A stretch of 64,000 nt of DNA. Origin: an uncultured Eubacteriales bacterium. Its GTDB lineage: Bacteria > Bacillota > Clostridia > Oscillospirales > Oscillospiraceae. The stretch covers positions 1-64,000 of the forward strand of contig URAZ01000017.1 of assembly GCA_900545925.1 (NCBI GenBank). Reading direction: 5' to 3'. Positions 41,246 through 51,100 of this stretch are shown one piece after another. Both the position numbers and the translations under genes were made by a program. A model generated the notes under the pieces. The model had not been told where the DNA came from, ran no database searches, and was given only the letters and a program-made list of their open reading frames with translations. How positions within the stretch are numbered: the first letter of the stretch is position 1; each line of letters opens with the position of its first letter.

Positions 41246-42697
41246 ATGTATCTTTACAACTCTGCCACACACAAAAAGGAAGAATTTGTCCCCTATGACC
41301 CGAAGCTGGTCAAAATGTATACCTGCGGCCCGACGGTCTATCACTTTGCGCATATTGGCAATTTGCGTAGCTATATCATGGAGGATGTGCTGGAAAAATA
41401 CCTCCGCTACGCGGGCTATCCCGTGAAGCGCGTCATGAACATCACAGACGTCGGCCATCTGACCTCCGACGCGGATGAGGGAGAAGACAAGATGCTCAAG
41501 GGCGCCCGCCGCGAGCATAAAACTGTCATGGAGATTGCCAAGTTCTACACTGACGCTTTTTTTGACGACTGCCGCAAGCTGAACATCAAGAAGCCCGACG
41601 TTGTTCAGCCAGCTACCGGCTGCATTGATGAGTATATCAAGATCATTACCAAGCTTCTCGACACAGGCTATGCCTACATTGAGGGCGGCAATGTATACTT
41701 TGACACATCTAAGCTTGAAAAATACTATATTTTCAACGATCACAAGGAAGAAGACCTCGCCGTCGGCGTCCGCGAGGGCGTCGAGGAGGATACGAACAAG
41801 CGCAACAAGAACGACTTTGTGCTCTGGTTCACAAAATCCAAGTTTGAAGATCAGGCGCTCAAGTGGGATTCTCCGTGGGGCGTTGGCTATCCGGGCTGGC
41901 ACATCGAATGTACCGGCATTTCGCTCAAATATCTGGGCGAGCACCTCGATATCCACTGCGGCGGCATCGACAATGCCTTCCCGCACCATACGAACGAAAT
42001 TGCGCAGTCGGAAAGCTATATTGGCCACCACTGGTGCAATTACTGGATGCACGTTATGCACCTGAATACTGCCAGCGGCAAAATGTCCAAATCGAAGGGC
42101 GAATTTTTGACGGTGTCCCTGCTCGAACAGAAGGGTTATGACCCATTGTGCTACCGCCTGTTCTGCCTGCAGAGCCACTACCGCCGTAATCTGGTCTTCA
42201 CATGGGATAACCTCGACAATGCTGCAGGAACGTATCAGAAGCTACTGACCAAGATCGCCGCATTGAAGCCCGGCGATGGAGAGATTGACGAAGATGCTGT
42301 GGCGGTTCTGCGAGAAAAATTCAACGCTGCGCTCGGCAACGACCTCAACACGTCTCTCGCCATTACAGCTCTGTATGACGTGCTCAAGTATAAGACCAGC
42401 GATGCAACGAAACTGTTTGTTCTTGATGACTTTGACAAGGTGCTGAGCCTTGACTTGTGCAAAAAGGCTGATGAGATCCGCAAGCGCAATGCGGCGGAAA
42501 AGCCCGCCGCAGGCGCGTATTCCATCTTCTGCGAGGACGGCAATGATGATCCCGCTGTGACCGCGCAGATCCAGGCGCGCTACGATGCGAAGAAAGCCAA
42601 GAACTTTGCCGAGGCCGACCGTATCCGCGATGAACTTAAGTCGCAGGGCGTTGAAATCACCGATATCCCTGGCGGTGTAAAGTGGAAGCACATCTGA
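41246..42697 (+). CDS. cysS: Cysteinyl-tRNA synthetase
   Basis: This 483-residue class I synthetase charges tRNA-Cys. It shows a zinc-site Cys in YTCGPTVY, the HIGH-type motif HIGN, WHIECTG, and KMSKSKG. The ATG at 41246 lies eight bases after AAAGGAG. It shares the T-box transcript with cysE, tying cysteine supply and tRNA charging to the same signal. Confidence 0.97.
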   Translation: MYLYNSATHKKEEFVPYDPKLVKMYTCGPTVYHFAHIGNLRSYIMEDVLEKYLRYAGYPVKRVMNITDVGHLTSDADEGEDKMLKGARREHKTVMEIAKFYTDAFFDDCRKLNIKKPDVVQPATGCIDEYIKIITKLLDTGYAYIEGGNVYFDTSKLEKYYIFNDHKEEDLAVGVREGVEEDTNKRNKNDFVLWFTKSKFEDQALKWDSPWGVGYPGWHIECTGISLKYLGEHLDIHCGGIDNAFPHHTNEIAQSESYIGHHWCNYWMHVMHLNTASGKMSKSKGEFLTVSLLEQKGYDPLCYRLFCLQSHYRRNLVFTWDNLDNAAGTYQKLLTKIAALKPGDGEIDEDAVAVLREKFNAALGNDLNTSLAITALYDVLKYKTSDATKLFVLDDFDKVLSLDLCKKADEIRKRNAAEKPAAGAYSIFCEDGNDDPAVTAQIQARYDAKKAKNFAEADRIRDELKSQGVEITDIPGGVKWKHI

Positions 42698-42704
42698 GCA
42701 AACA

Positions 42705-42730
42705 AAACCCGGAGCATTTGCTCCGGGTTT
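42705..42730 (+). terminator. Hairpin after cysS, probable terminator
   Basis: AAACCCGGAGCA (42705-42716) pairs perfectly with TGCTCCGGGTTT (42719-42730), but only three T follow, so strength is uncertain. Confidence 0.65.
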
Positions 42731-42773
42731 GCGCATCAAAAGATTATCCAATCTGAATTTACAGGAGTAGCTA

Positions 42774-43232
42774 ATGAAAATATGCCAGCTGACAAACAGC
42801 ACCGAAAAACAGGCTGTGACGCGGAGCATTCTGGAAGCGCTTCCGGAATGGTTCGGTATCCCAGAGGCAAGGGAGGATTACATCACAGAAAGCGGCGATA
42901 AACAATTCTTCTGCGCCTATGACGCAGACAAGCCCGTTGGTTTTTTATATCTGAAAGAAACAGGAACGGCTACCGTTGAATTATACGTTATGGGCGTCTT
43001 AAAGGAATACCATCGCCAGGGGATTGGACGGGAACTGTTTCAAAGTGCAAAAGAAGCAGCAGGCAAAGCCGGTTATTCTTTTATGCAGGTAAAAACTGTA
43101 CAGATGGGAAAATACGAGGAATATGACCGCACAAATCAGTTTTACCTGTCACTCGGCTTTCAGGAATTTGAGGTATTTCCGACATTATGGGATGAATGGA
43201 ATCCCTGTCAGGTATATGTGATGGCGATATAA
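42774..43232 (+). CDS. GNAT family N-acetyltransferase
   Basis: This 152-residue acetyltransferase has a clear acetyl-CoA-binding block V-L-K-E-Y-H-R-Q-G-I-G-R-E-L near residue 75-88 and a C-terminal FYLSLGFQEFE strand. The substrate is unknown. CAGGAG precedes the start. Its DNA looks somewhat richer in A and T than its neighbours, which may point to transfer. Confidence 0.88.
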   Translation: MKICQLTNSTEKQAVTRSILEALPEWFGIPEAREDYITESGDKQFFCAYDADKPVGFLYLKETGTATVELYVMGVLKEYHRQGIGRELFQSAKEAAGKAGYSFMQVKTVQMGKYEEYDRTNQFYLSLGFQEFEVFPTLWDEWNPCQVYVMAI

Positions 43233-43266
43233 CATTACACCTAGCCAACGCGCAGCTTGCGGTGGT

Positions 43267-43809
43267 TTATTTCTTTGGCTTTCGGTCGAAAAACGGGGAT
43301 TTTCCGCTTACGCTGAGGGGAAGGCCGAGAACCAGCGTTGCTTTTTCACCAAGCAGGCCGAGGCTTTTTGCTGCACGGCCGACAGAGAACATCACACGGC
43401 TGTCTACACGCGCATCAGCTGCGGCAGAAACAGCGGAACCAATGGCGATGCCGACGTCAACGGCGTCCCACGCGCACAGACCATCTTGCTTTGCACAGTC
43501 GGCGCAGCTTTTAAAATGACAGTACTGACAGCCTGCGTCAAGTCCACGCCGCACTTCTTCCATTCCAAAAAGCACAACGGCGTCGGCTGCGTCGAGGTTG
43601 TCTGCGTCGCGGCTGAAAAACGCATACTTCAGTTCATCAGCCAGCTTTCGCATATGCGCAGCCAGTTGTGTTTTCTCATCTCCCGTTAAAACGCAGGTTA
43701 CAAGCCCATCCATGCCTCTGGTCTTCGGGGCTGTACGCGCAGCAGCGCAGACCTTTGCTACCGTATCCAGAACAGCGCGGGATTCCATGTCCTTTGAAGA
43801 GTAGATCAT
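43267..43809 (-). CDS. DUF2148 ferredoxin-like protein
   Basis: This 180-residue protein is of the DUF2148 group, described as containing a ferredoxin domain. The iron-sulfur candidate cysteines are clustered as C-x2-C-x4-C-x2-C-x6-C (GCQYCHFKSCADCAKQDGLC) near residues 93-113. The N-terminal half has AAARTAPKTRGMD, typical of the group and reminiscent of nitroreductase-like sequences. The redox partner is unknown. AAGGAG supports the start. Confidence 0.85.
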   Translation of the reverse strand: MIYSSKDMESRAVLDTVAKVCAAARTAPKTRGMDGLVTCVLTGDEKTQLAAHMRKLADELKYAFFSRDADNLDAADAVVLFGMEEVRRGLDAGCQYCHFKSCADCAKQDGLCAWDAVDVGIAIGSAVSAAADARVDSRVMFSVGRAAKSLGLLGEKATLVLGLPLSVSGKSPFFDRKPKK

Positions 43810-43837
43810 ATCGATACGCTCCTTTTCGTTTTTATTC

Positions 43838-43866
43838 AGTATAGTGTTTTTTCAGGAAACCGTCAA
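43838..43866 (-). promoter_or_regulatory. Promoter of the DUF2148 gene
   Basis: On the minus strand TTGACG (43861-43866) is 17 bases from TATACT (43838-43843). Confidence 0.8.
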
Positions 43867-43883
43867 CCTGTGAAGCGCCTTTC

Positions 43884-43912
43884 TTGAAAGAAAGACAGAA
43901 ATGTGATAAACT
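43884..43912 (+). promoter_or_regulatory. Promoter of polA-rimI-tsaD
   Basis: TTGAAA (43884-43889), 17 bases, then TAAACT (43907-43912), 31 bases before the polA start. Confidence 0.7.
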
Positions 43913-43942
43913 AAATACAGAAATGCAAAGGAGTTTACGCCC

Positions 43943-46549
43943 ATGAAGCTGATGGTTCTCGATGGAAACAGCGTCATTAACCGTGCCTATTACGGTGTCC
44001 GCGCACTGACAACCAAGGATGGGTTCTTTACTAACGCAATTTACGGGTTTTTGAATATTCTTGAGAAACTCCGCGCAGAGGAACAGCCAGACGCGCTCTG
44101 CGTCGCGTTCGATCTCAAGGCACCGACATTCCGCCATTTGCAATACGACGGATACAAGGCTACGCGCCATCCCATGCCTGATGAACTTGCTATGCAGATG
44201 CCTGTCATGAAGGACGTTCTGCGGGCCATGCAGATTCCAATTTTTGAGTGCGAGGGCTGGGAAGCTGATGACGTGATCGGTACGATCGGAAAGCGGTGCA
44301 GCCATGCGGGCTGGAACTGCGTGATCGTCACCGGAGACCGGGATTCCTTACAGCTGATCGACGAGCATGTGACGGTTAAGCTTGTCTCGTCCAAGCTGTC
44401 TCAGACCGTCGCGGTCAATTATGACCCTGCAAAATTCCGCGAGGAATATGGCTTTGACCCGATCCATCTGATCGACCTGAAAGCCCTCATGGGTGACAGT
44501 TCGGACAATATTCCAGGCGTTGCGGGCGTCGGCCCGAAAACGGCAACGCAGCTTCTGCTGGATTATGGCACGCTGGACGGCGTGTATGCGCATTTGGACG
44601 CAATCAAGGAAAAGCTGCGCGCAAAGCTTGAACAGGGGAAGGATAGTGCCTATCTCTCTTACGATTTAGCAACAATCCGCTGCGAAGCGCCGATTGCGTT
44701 TTCGCCGGAAGCATGTCTCGTGCAGCCATATGACGAGGCTGCATTGTACAGGTTGTTCACACGCCTGGAGTTTACGCGTCTGATTTCCCGGTACGGCCTG
44801 CACGCGCCGCAGGAAGCAGCGGAGAACGGAAGCCTTGAGGGCATCTGCACAAGCGAAGCGGTATATGATGCTGCCCGTGCCGAGGCGCTTGCAGCATCCT
44901 TTCAGAAAGAACATTATGTAACTTTAGCTACCGAATCAGACTTATCTGGAATTGCTGTTGTCACAGGGGAATCTGGCTATTATTTTGGCCATGAAGCACT
45001 GAAAAGCAGAAGTTTTATGTCAACTCTGCTCGGCGCGTCTGTGAAGAAAGTCGTGCATGACTGCAAGCCGCTTATGCGCCGCTTGCTGGAACTGGGATAT
45101 CCGGCAGATGGGTTTATTTTTGATACCGCGCTGGCTGCTTATGATCTGGATGCAACACAGGGCAGCTATGAACTTGACCGCGTGGTTATACATCAGCTTG
45201 GCTTTGAGATCGGCCGCGCAGACAAGGAAGAAGTTGGTGAAGAGGCTGCGCGCGTGTGCAATCGACTTGCGGAGGCAGCTGCGATCTCAGCGCTGTATGA
45301 CGCGCTGCCGGAAAAGCTTGCGCAGAACGGTATGGAAAAACTCTATTATGAGATTGAATTGCCGCTCTGTCGGGTGCTGGCTGAAATGGAATGTATCGGT
45401 GTCAAGGCTGACCAGATGGCGCTGATCTCATTTGGAAACATGCTGCAAAGCCGCATTGAAGCGGCTCAACAGACCATTTTCAGCTTTGCCGGGCGGGAAT
45501 TCAACATCAATTCTACCAAACAGCTTGGAGAAGTCCTTTTCGACGAACTATGCCTGCCAGCAGGTAAAAAAACCAAGAGCGGCTACTCAACAAACGCAGA
45601 TGTGCTTGAAAAACTCAAGGGCAAGCATCCAATCATTGAAGCGATCCTTGATTACCGCGCTATGACGAAGCTGAAAAGCACCTATGCGGATGGCCTTGTT
45701 AAGCAAATTGCCGACGACGGACGCATCCACACTACATTCCAGAACATGGTCACAGCTACAGGCCGCTTGTCCTCGACAGACCCAAATCTGCAGAATATTC
45801 CCATCCGCACGGAACTTGGCAGTGAGATCCGCAGGATGTTTGTTCCCAGCGACGGCTGTGTCTTCGTCGATGCGGATTACAGTCAGATTGAACTGCGTGT
45901 GCTGGCGCATATCGCAGATGACAAGACCATGCAGGAAGCATTCCGGTCCGGCTTTGATATCCATACTGCAACCGCCGCACAGGTCTTTGGGGTGGAGCCG
46001 GAGCAGGTCACGCCGCTTATGCGCCGCCACGCAAAGGCTGTCAATTTTGGCATTGTATATGGAATTTCGGAGTTTTCGCTCTCAGAAGACATTGGCGTTA
46101 CACGCAAGGAAGCGCGGCAGTATATTGACAATTATCTGGCACATTATGCAGGCGTCCGAACTTATATGCACGAAATTGTCGAGCAGGCAAAACGTGACGG
46201 CTATGTGACCACACTTTTCGGCCGCCGCCGCGAGTTGTCGGAACTCAAAAGCAGCAACTTCAATATTCGTTCCTTCGGTGAGCGCGTTGCGCTTAACACG
46301 CCCATTCAGGGTACGGCAGCTGATATTATCAAGCTGGCCATGATCCGTGTTGACGCTGCGCTCAGAAAGCAAAAACTCAAGGCACGTCTTGTTTTGCAGG
46401 TTCACGATGAATTGATCGTTGAATGTCCGATCAAGGAGGCGGAGCAGGTCAAAAAAATCGTGACTGCTGAGATGGAAAACGTTGTGCGTCTGAACGTTCC
46501 GTTGCTGGCGGAGGCAAAGTCCGGCGCAAGTTGGTACGAGGCGAAATGA
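43943..46549 (+). CDS. polA: DNA polymerase I
   Basis: This 868-residue repair and Okazaki-fragment polymerase has an N-terminal 5'-3' exonuclease (LDGNSVINRAYY, CEGWEADDVIGT, VTGDRDSLQL, GDSSDNIPGVAGVGPKTA). The middle domain lacks an evident DxE metal motif (TLATESDLSG), so 3'-5' proofreading is probably absent. The polymerase domain has motif A DADYSQIELRVLAH, motif B RHAKAVNFGIVYG and motif C LQVHDELIVE. The stop overlaps rimI. Confidence 0.97.
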   Translation: MKLMVLDGNSVINRAYYGVRALTTKDGFFTNAIYGFLNILEKLRAEEQPDALCVAFDLKAPTFRHLQYDGYKATRHPMPDELAMQMPVMKDVLRAMQIPIFECEGWEADDVIGTIGKRCSHAGWNCVIVTGDRDSLQLIDEHVTVKLVSSKLSQTVAVNYDPAKFREEYGFDPIHLIDLKALMGDSSDNIPGVAGVGPKTATQLLLDYGTLDGVYAHLDAIKEKLRAKLEQGKDSAYLSYDLATIRCEAPIAFSPEACLVQPYDEAALYRLFTRLEFTRLISRYGLHAPQEAAENGSLEGICTSEAVYDAARAEALAASFQKEHYVTLATESDLSGIAVVTGESGYYFGHEALKSRSFMSTLLGASVKKVVHDCKPLMRRLLELGYPADGFIFDTALAAYDLDATQGSYELDRVVIHQLGFEIGRADKEEVGEEAARVCNRLAEAAAISALYDALPEKLAQNGMEKLYYEIELPLCRVLAEMECIGVKADQMALISFGNMLQSRIEAAQQTIFSFAGREFNINSTKQLGEVLFDELCLPAGKKTKSGYSTNADVLEKLKGKHPIIEAILDYRAMTKLKSTYADGLVKQIADDGRIHTTFQNMVTATGRLSSTDPNLQNIPIRTELGSEIRRMFVPSDGCVFVDADYSQIELRVLAHIADDKTMQEAFRSGFDIHTATAAQVFGVEPEQVTPLMRRHAKAVNFGIVYGISEFSLSEDIGVTRKEARQYIDNYLAHYAGVRTYMHEIVEQAKRDGYVTTLFGRRRELSELKSSNFNIRSFGERVALNTPIQGTAADIIKLAMIRVDAALRKQKLKARLVLQVHDELIVECPIKEAEQVKKIVTAEMENVVRLNVPLLAEAKSGASWYEAK

Positions 46550-47004
46550 AAATGACGAGAGAAATCGCCATAACACCGATGGAAGCAGAGCAGCTTGCAC
46601 AGATCGCTGCACTGGAGACGTCCTGCTTTTCCGACCCGTGGCCGGAATCGATTCTTGCGCATGAATTGCAGAATCCGTTGAGCCTCTGGCTTTGCGCCAT
46701 GGATGGAGATATCGTCACGGGCTATATCGGCAGCCAGACGGTTCTGGGTGAATCCGATATGATGAACGTTGCTGTGCATCCGGATTACCGTCGGCACGGT
46801 ATTGGCCGGGCACTCGTTCTCGCGCTGTGTGAGGCGCTGAAAAAACAAATGCTGGCAACGAGCCTGACGCTTGAAGTCCGGGATTCCAACTTGCCTGCAA
46901 TCGCACTCTATGCCTCGCTCGGCTTTGAGCAGATCGGACTGCGGAAAAACTATTACCAACACCCCAAAGAGGATGCGCGCATTCTCAGAAAGGAACTGAA
47001 ATGA
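46546..47004 (+). CDS. rimI: Ribosomal-protein-alanine N-acetyltransferase RimI-like
   Basis: This 152-residue GNAT enzyme is probably RimI, which acetylates the N-terminus of ribosomal protein S18. It has CFSDPWP near residue 26, typical for RimI, and the acetyl-CoA motif DYRRHGIGRAL. The ATG at 46546 overlaps the polA stop by four bases and its stop overlaps tsaD by four. The rimI-tsaD pairing is common; tsaB and tsaE are not here. Confidence 0.92.
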   Translation: MKMTREIAITPMEAEQLAQIAALETSCFSDPWPESILAHELQNPLSLWLCAMDGDIVTGYIGSQTVLGESDMMNVAVHPDYRRHGIGRALVLALCEALKKQMLATSLTLEVRDSNLPAIALYASLGFEQIGLRKNYYQHPKEDARILRKELK

Positions 47005-48011
47005 GAATTCTCTCCGTGGAATCCTCCTGCGACGAAACCGCCGTCGCTGTTGTAGAGGACGGAAGAACAGTTTTGACAGATTGCATTGCCTCGCAGGTCG
47101 CACTGCACCGTCTCTATGGTGGCGTCGTGCCGGAGTTGGCTTCGCGCAAGCACATCGAAGCGATTTATGCGCTGGCAGATGAGGCGCTCGCGCGCGCGTC
47201 CATGACGCGGCAGGAAATCGACGCAATCGCTGTGACCTATGCGCCGGGGCTGATCGGCGCGGTACTGGTTGGCGTGAATTTTGCAAAGGCAGCAGCGTAC
47301 AGTCTCGGTGTACCGCTTGTTCCGGTTCACCATATCCGCGGGCACATTGCGGCTAATTATCTGGCGTACCCCGATCTGGAGCCTCCGTTTTTGTGCCTTG
47401 TCGTTTCTGGCGGGCATACGCTGATTGTTGACGTGCAGAATTACACAAAATTCCGCATTCTGGGTACAACGCGTGACGACGCGGCAGGGGAGTGCTTTGA
47501 CAAGATTGCACGCGTGATTGGCATGCCATATCCAGGAGGCGCAGCGCTGGACAAAGCGGCACAGAGCGGCGATGAAACCAAATATCCTATGCCGCACACA
47601 AAACTCAGCGGAAATCCGCTGGACATGTCTTTCTCGGGATTGAAAACCGCAGCACTGAACCTCATTCACACACATGAGCAGCGCGGCGAAGCACTGGATA
47701 TTCCGTCTCTGTGTGCATCGTTTTCCAAAGCAGTCAGCGATATGCTGGTACCAAGGACAATGCAGGCATTAAAGGAAACAGGCTATCAAACACTTGCCAT
47801 CGCGGGCGGCGTCGCGGCCAATTCCCGCATCCGGGGTGAGTTCACGCGCGAGACGCAGCGGCTCGGCATCCGCCTGTGTATGCCCCCACTCAGTCTCTGC
47901 GGCGATAACGGCGCCATGATCGGCGCACAGGGCTATTACGAATATCTGGCCGGAAAACGCGCCGGGCAGGATTTGAATGCTTTTGCAACGATGAGTCTGG
48001 AAAATGGATAA
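47001..48011 (+). CDS. tsaD: tRNA threonylcarbamoyladenosine synthase subunit TsaD
   Basis: This 336-residue ATPase of the ASKHA fold makes the t6A37 tRNA modification with TsaB, TsaC and TsaE. It shows ESSCDETAVAVV, GGVVPELASRKH, the metal-binding HHIRGH, and SGGHT, GGVAANSRIR and GDNGAMIG. It is translationally coupled to rimI. Confidence 0.97.
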   Translation: MRILSVESSCDETAVAVVEDGRTVLTDCIASQVALHRLYGGVVPELASRKHIEAIYALADEALARASMTRQEIDAIAVTYAPGLIGAVLVGVNFAKAAAYSLGVPLVPVHHIRGHIAANYLAYPDLEPPFLCLVVSGGHTLIVDVQNYTKFRILGTTRDDAAGECFDKIARVIGMPYPGGAALDKAAQSGDETKYPMPHTKLSGNPLDMSFSGLKTAALNLIHTHEQRGEALDIPSLCASFSKAVSDMLVPRTMQALKETGYQTLAIAGGVAANSRIRGEFTRETQRLGIRLCMPPLSLCGDNGAMIGAQGYYEYLAGKRAGQDLNAFATMSLENG

Positions 48012-48050
48012 AAAAGCCGGCTCCTGATCTCAGAGAGAACTGCCATGAAG

Positions 48051-48082
48051 GGAGAAAATCTTCACAGATTTTCTCTCTTTTT
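48051..48082 (+). terminator. Terminator after tsaD
   Basis: GGAGAAAATC (48051-48060) pairs with GATTTTCTCT (48067-48076, one G-U), loop TTCACA, followed by CTTTTT. Confidence 0.88.
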
Positions 48083-48093
48083 CTATAAATCGG

Positions 48094-48122
48094 TTGCAAA
48101 GAAGGAATTTTCTGTGTACAAT
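48094..48122 (+). promoter_or_regulatory. Promoter of the LRR surface protein gene
   Basis: TTGCAA (48094-48099), 17 bases, then TACAAT (48117-48122), about 50 bases before the start; the gap also holds an AGAAAGAGGAG ribosome binding site. Confidence 0.75.
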
Positions 48123-48174
48123 CAAATCGGGTAGTATTTGCTAAAGAAAAAATAAGAAGAAAGAGGAGCAAAGC

Positions 48175-51100
48175 ATGAAAAAGCATTCTGGACAGTTCCG
48201 CAGACTCACCGCGCTCGCGCTAGCCCTGTGCATGCTGGCTGCGCTGACAGCGGAGATCTTCGCGGCGGATATCGTCGATTCCGGCTACTGCGGCGGAGAA
48301 GGAGATGGGACAAACCTGACCTGGACGCTGGATTCAGCAGGTACTCTGACGATCAGCGGAAAAGGAAAAATGAAAGACTTTGATTTTTCTTCAGACCGCT
48401 GCCCGTGGTGGAATAAAGCAAAAACAGCTGTCATCGAAAATGGCGTGACGAGGATTGGAAGCGTTGCGTTTTGGTACTGTAGTTGCTTAGAAAATGTAGT
48501 GATTCCAGACAGCGTGACAAGTATAGGTGAATACGCTTTTTCGAGCTGTAAAAAACTGACAACCGTAGAGATTCCAGACAGCGTGACAAGTATTGAGAGC
48601 GGTGCTTTTTCGCGGAGTGGCCTTACCAGTGTGACAATCCCAAACAGCTTAACAAAGATTGAATCTGCTGTGTTTTCGGGCTGTGACAGTCTCACGAGCG
48701 TAACGATTCCAAACAGTGTAACAAGCATCGCTAATTCAGCATTTGGGGGTTGTGACAGTCTCACGGGTGTGACAATTCCAAACAGTGTAACAAGCATTGC
48801 TCAGTTAGCATTTTCGGGCTGTGACAGTCTCACGAGTGTGACGATTCCGGCTAGCGTAACAAGCATTGAAAATAGTATATTCTCTGGGAAAAATCTCACA
48901 AGTATCGTGGTTTCACCCGATAATCCTGTATACGACAGCAGAAACGGCTGCAATGCGATCATTGAGACAAATAGCAACGTGCTGATAAATGGGTGTAAAA
49001 CCACCATAATCCCGGATAGCGTAACGGGCATCGGAATGTTTGCATTTTCTGGAAACGATGGCCTTACAAATGTGACAATACCGGATGGCGTAGAGAGCAT
49101 TGGCCTTGGCGCTTTTCAAAGCTGCAGCAATCTTGTGAGCGTGACAATCCCAGCCAGTGTGACGACACTTAGAAATTTATTGTTTACTGGAAGCACTCGC
49201 CTGGAGAGAATAATATTTTTAGGCGATGCTCCAACATCGTACTATCAAGCGTTCGATGATTGCCCATCTTCAGTCACAATATATTATATCCAAGGAAAGC
49301 GTGGATGGACTGACAGCGAAGCTTATGACGCTGCCGCTGGCACATGGAACGGGTTTAAATTGGAAGCATGGACACCTGCGGAAGAAGGCGTGTATTCGAT
49401 CGAATATCTTCCGCTTGGTGATATCGTGGTAAATGGGGCTGGTTACGGGTATGCCAGATTCCGGCTGCTGGACAGTCTGGGAGCGCCGGTTGCCGGGAAA
49501 AATGTGGAGCTTCAATTCCTCATGGATGACGGCAGCAGCACGTCCGGCGGCAGCGTCACGGACGGAAATGGCGTTTTTCTGGTCGTCACTCCGAGACTGA
49601 CTGCAAGCGATGCGACAGTGCAGACGATCATGCTCTCAATGTTTGTAGACGGCGCGAAAAAGATTTCCGGAAATATCCATGCACTTCCGGTGCGTGTCAA
49701 GAAATTCTCCTATTCACAGGAGGCAACGATTTATTCCGGCATCGAACTCGGTGCTTCCATTGGTATTGGCGCTGGCGGAGAGTTGGGGGCGGCATCTGCA
49801 AAGGCGAAACTGATCGATCTGACGGAATCGCTTGGCTTGGGTGGAAAAACAAAAATCAAGGAAACTTATGAAGACGGCAGCCGCTCCGTCAAGGCATCGT
49901 ATCAGCAGTCTTTTTCAAAAGGCATGAAGCTTGATACAGGCATTCAGGCGGACGCGCTCGGACTGGATTATAAGCTTATCAGCGTATCTGGTGAGGTTGG
50001 AAGTGCAGTCAAGTATGAGCGTGGTGTTCAGATTGAAAACTACGATCCAACGAATCTGGAACAGCAGCAAAAACTGGGGTATTTCCTGATCCACGGTATG
50101 CTGCAATCTGTGAATCAATCAATGCTACTGTACGAACTCTTTGCTGAACTCAATGGCTACAACGATGCTACAGTTCTGACGGGTGAGACAGAAATCTCGC
50201 TGTCTGCAGACGCATCCGCAAATTGTAGTGATGGCGACGGTGGTGAAAGCAGTCTGTTCAGTGTTGGCGGCGGGACGGCTATCTCGCACGAAACAGAACT
50301 TGACCTACTGAAACAGACAAATGGCTTCACAACCAAGATCGAGGCAGACATGCACATCAAATCGGCACTGCTTCCGCTTATCAATTCACCGCTTGGTATG
50401 TTTGGGGTAGATAGTATCATCTCATACGCAGTCAGCGCCGAGCGAAAGAATGACGTGTTATCCAAGATTTCTTTTACATACGACAGTGCAGAGAAGAGCA
50501 GCCTCGGCTTTGCAAAGGAAGCTGTTGGAGAGAGCCAGACGTACACGATCTCTGGTGACGAGGCGATCCGGCTTCAGCAGGAGAATCAGAATCTGGCCAA
50601 ATTTACAACGGGCAAAACTGGACTGTTGGGAATTGTAAAGCTGGAGGATGCTATACGGACGATTTTAGACGGGAAATACGATGCAGCGCTGTCTGTCAAA
50701 AAGAAAGAAACCAGTTCTATCGATATCAAGATCCCAATCGGCATCAAGATATTCATTGGTGGAAAACTCAAGCTGTCTGCGGGTGCAATCCGATCGTTCA
50801 GCTATGAGACGGAGACAGGCTGCCGGAAAGACGGTGTGTATTACAGGCTCTCTCAGGATGAAGTGCCCAGAGATGAGATCGACGCGCAGAAAAAGGGTGC
50901 GCTTAATCTGGTTGCAGAGCCCATTCAGGCGATCTGTAGCATCATCAATGAAAAGATCAGCAGCACATGCTCCGAGATCAAGAAAGGTCTGCATGAACAG
51001 TATATTTCTGTAAAGGGAACCGTCGATAGCTGGGTTGCGCAGGTTTCGTCCGTAAAGAAGGCACAGACCGGCGCACAGGCAGAGAGTTTTGCGATCATGT

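Noticed and set aside
40916..42178. A 420-codon minus-strand frame over cysE-cysS
   Set aside because: Antisense shadow of two clear genes under T-box control.
48418..49240. Regular repeats considered as a CRISPR array
   Set aside because: The 69-base units keep the reading frame, encode leucine-rich repeats and have no unique spacers between identical short repeats.
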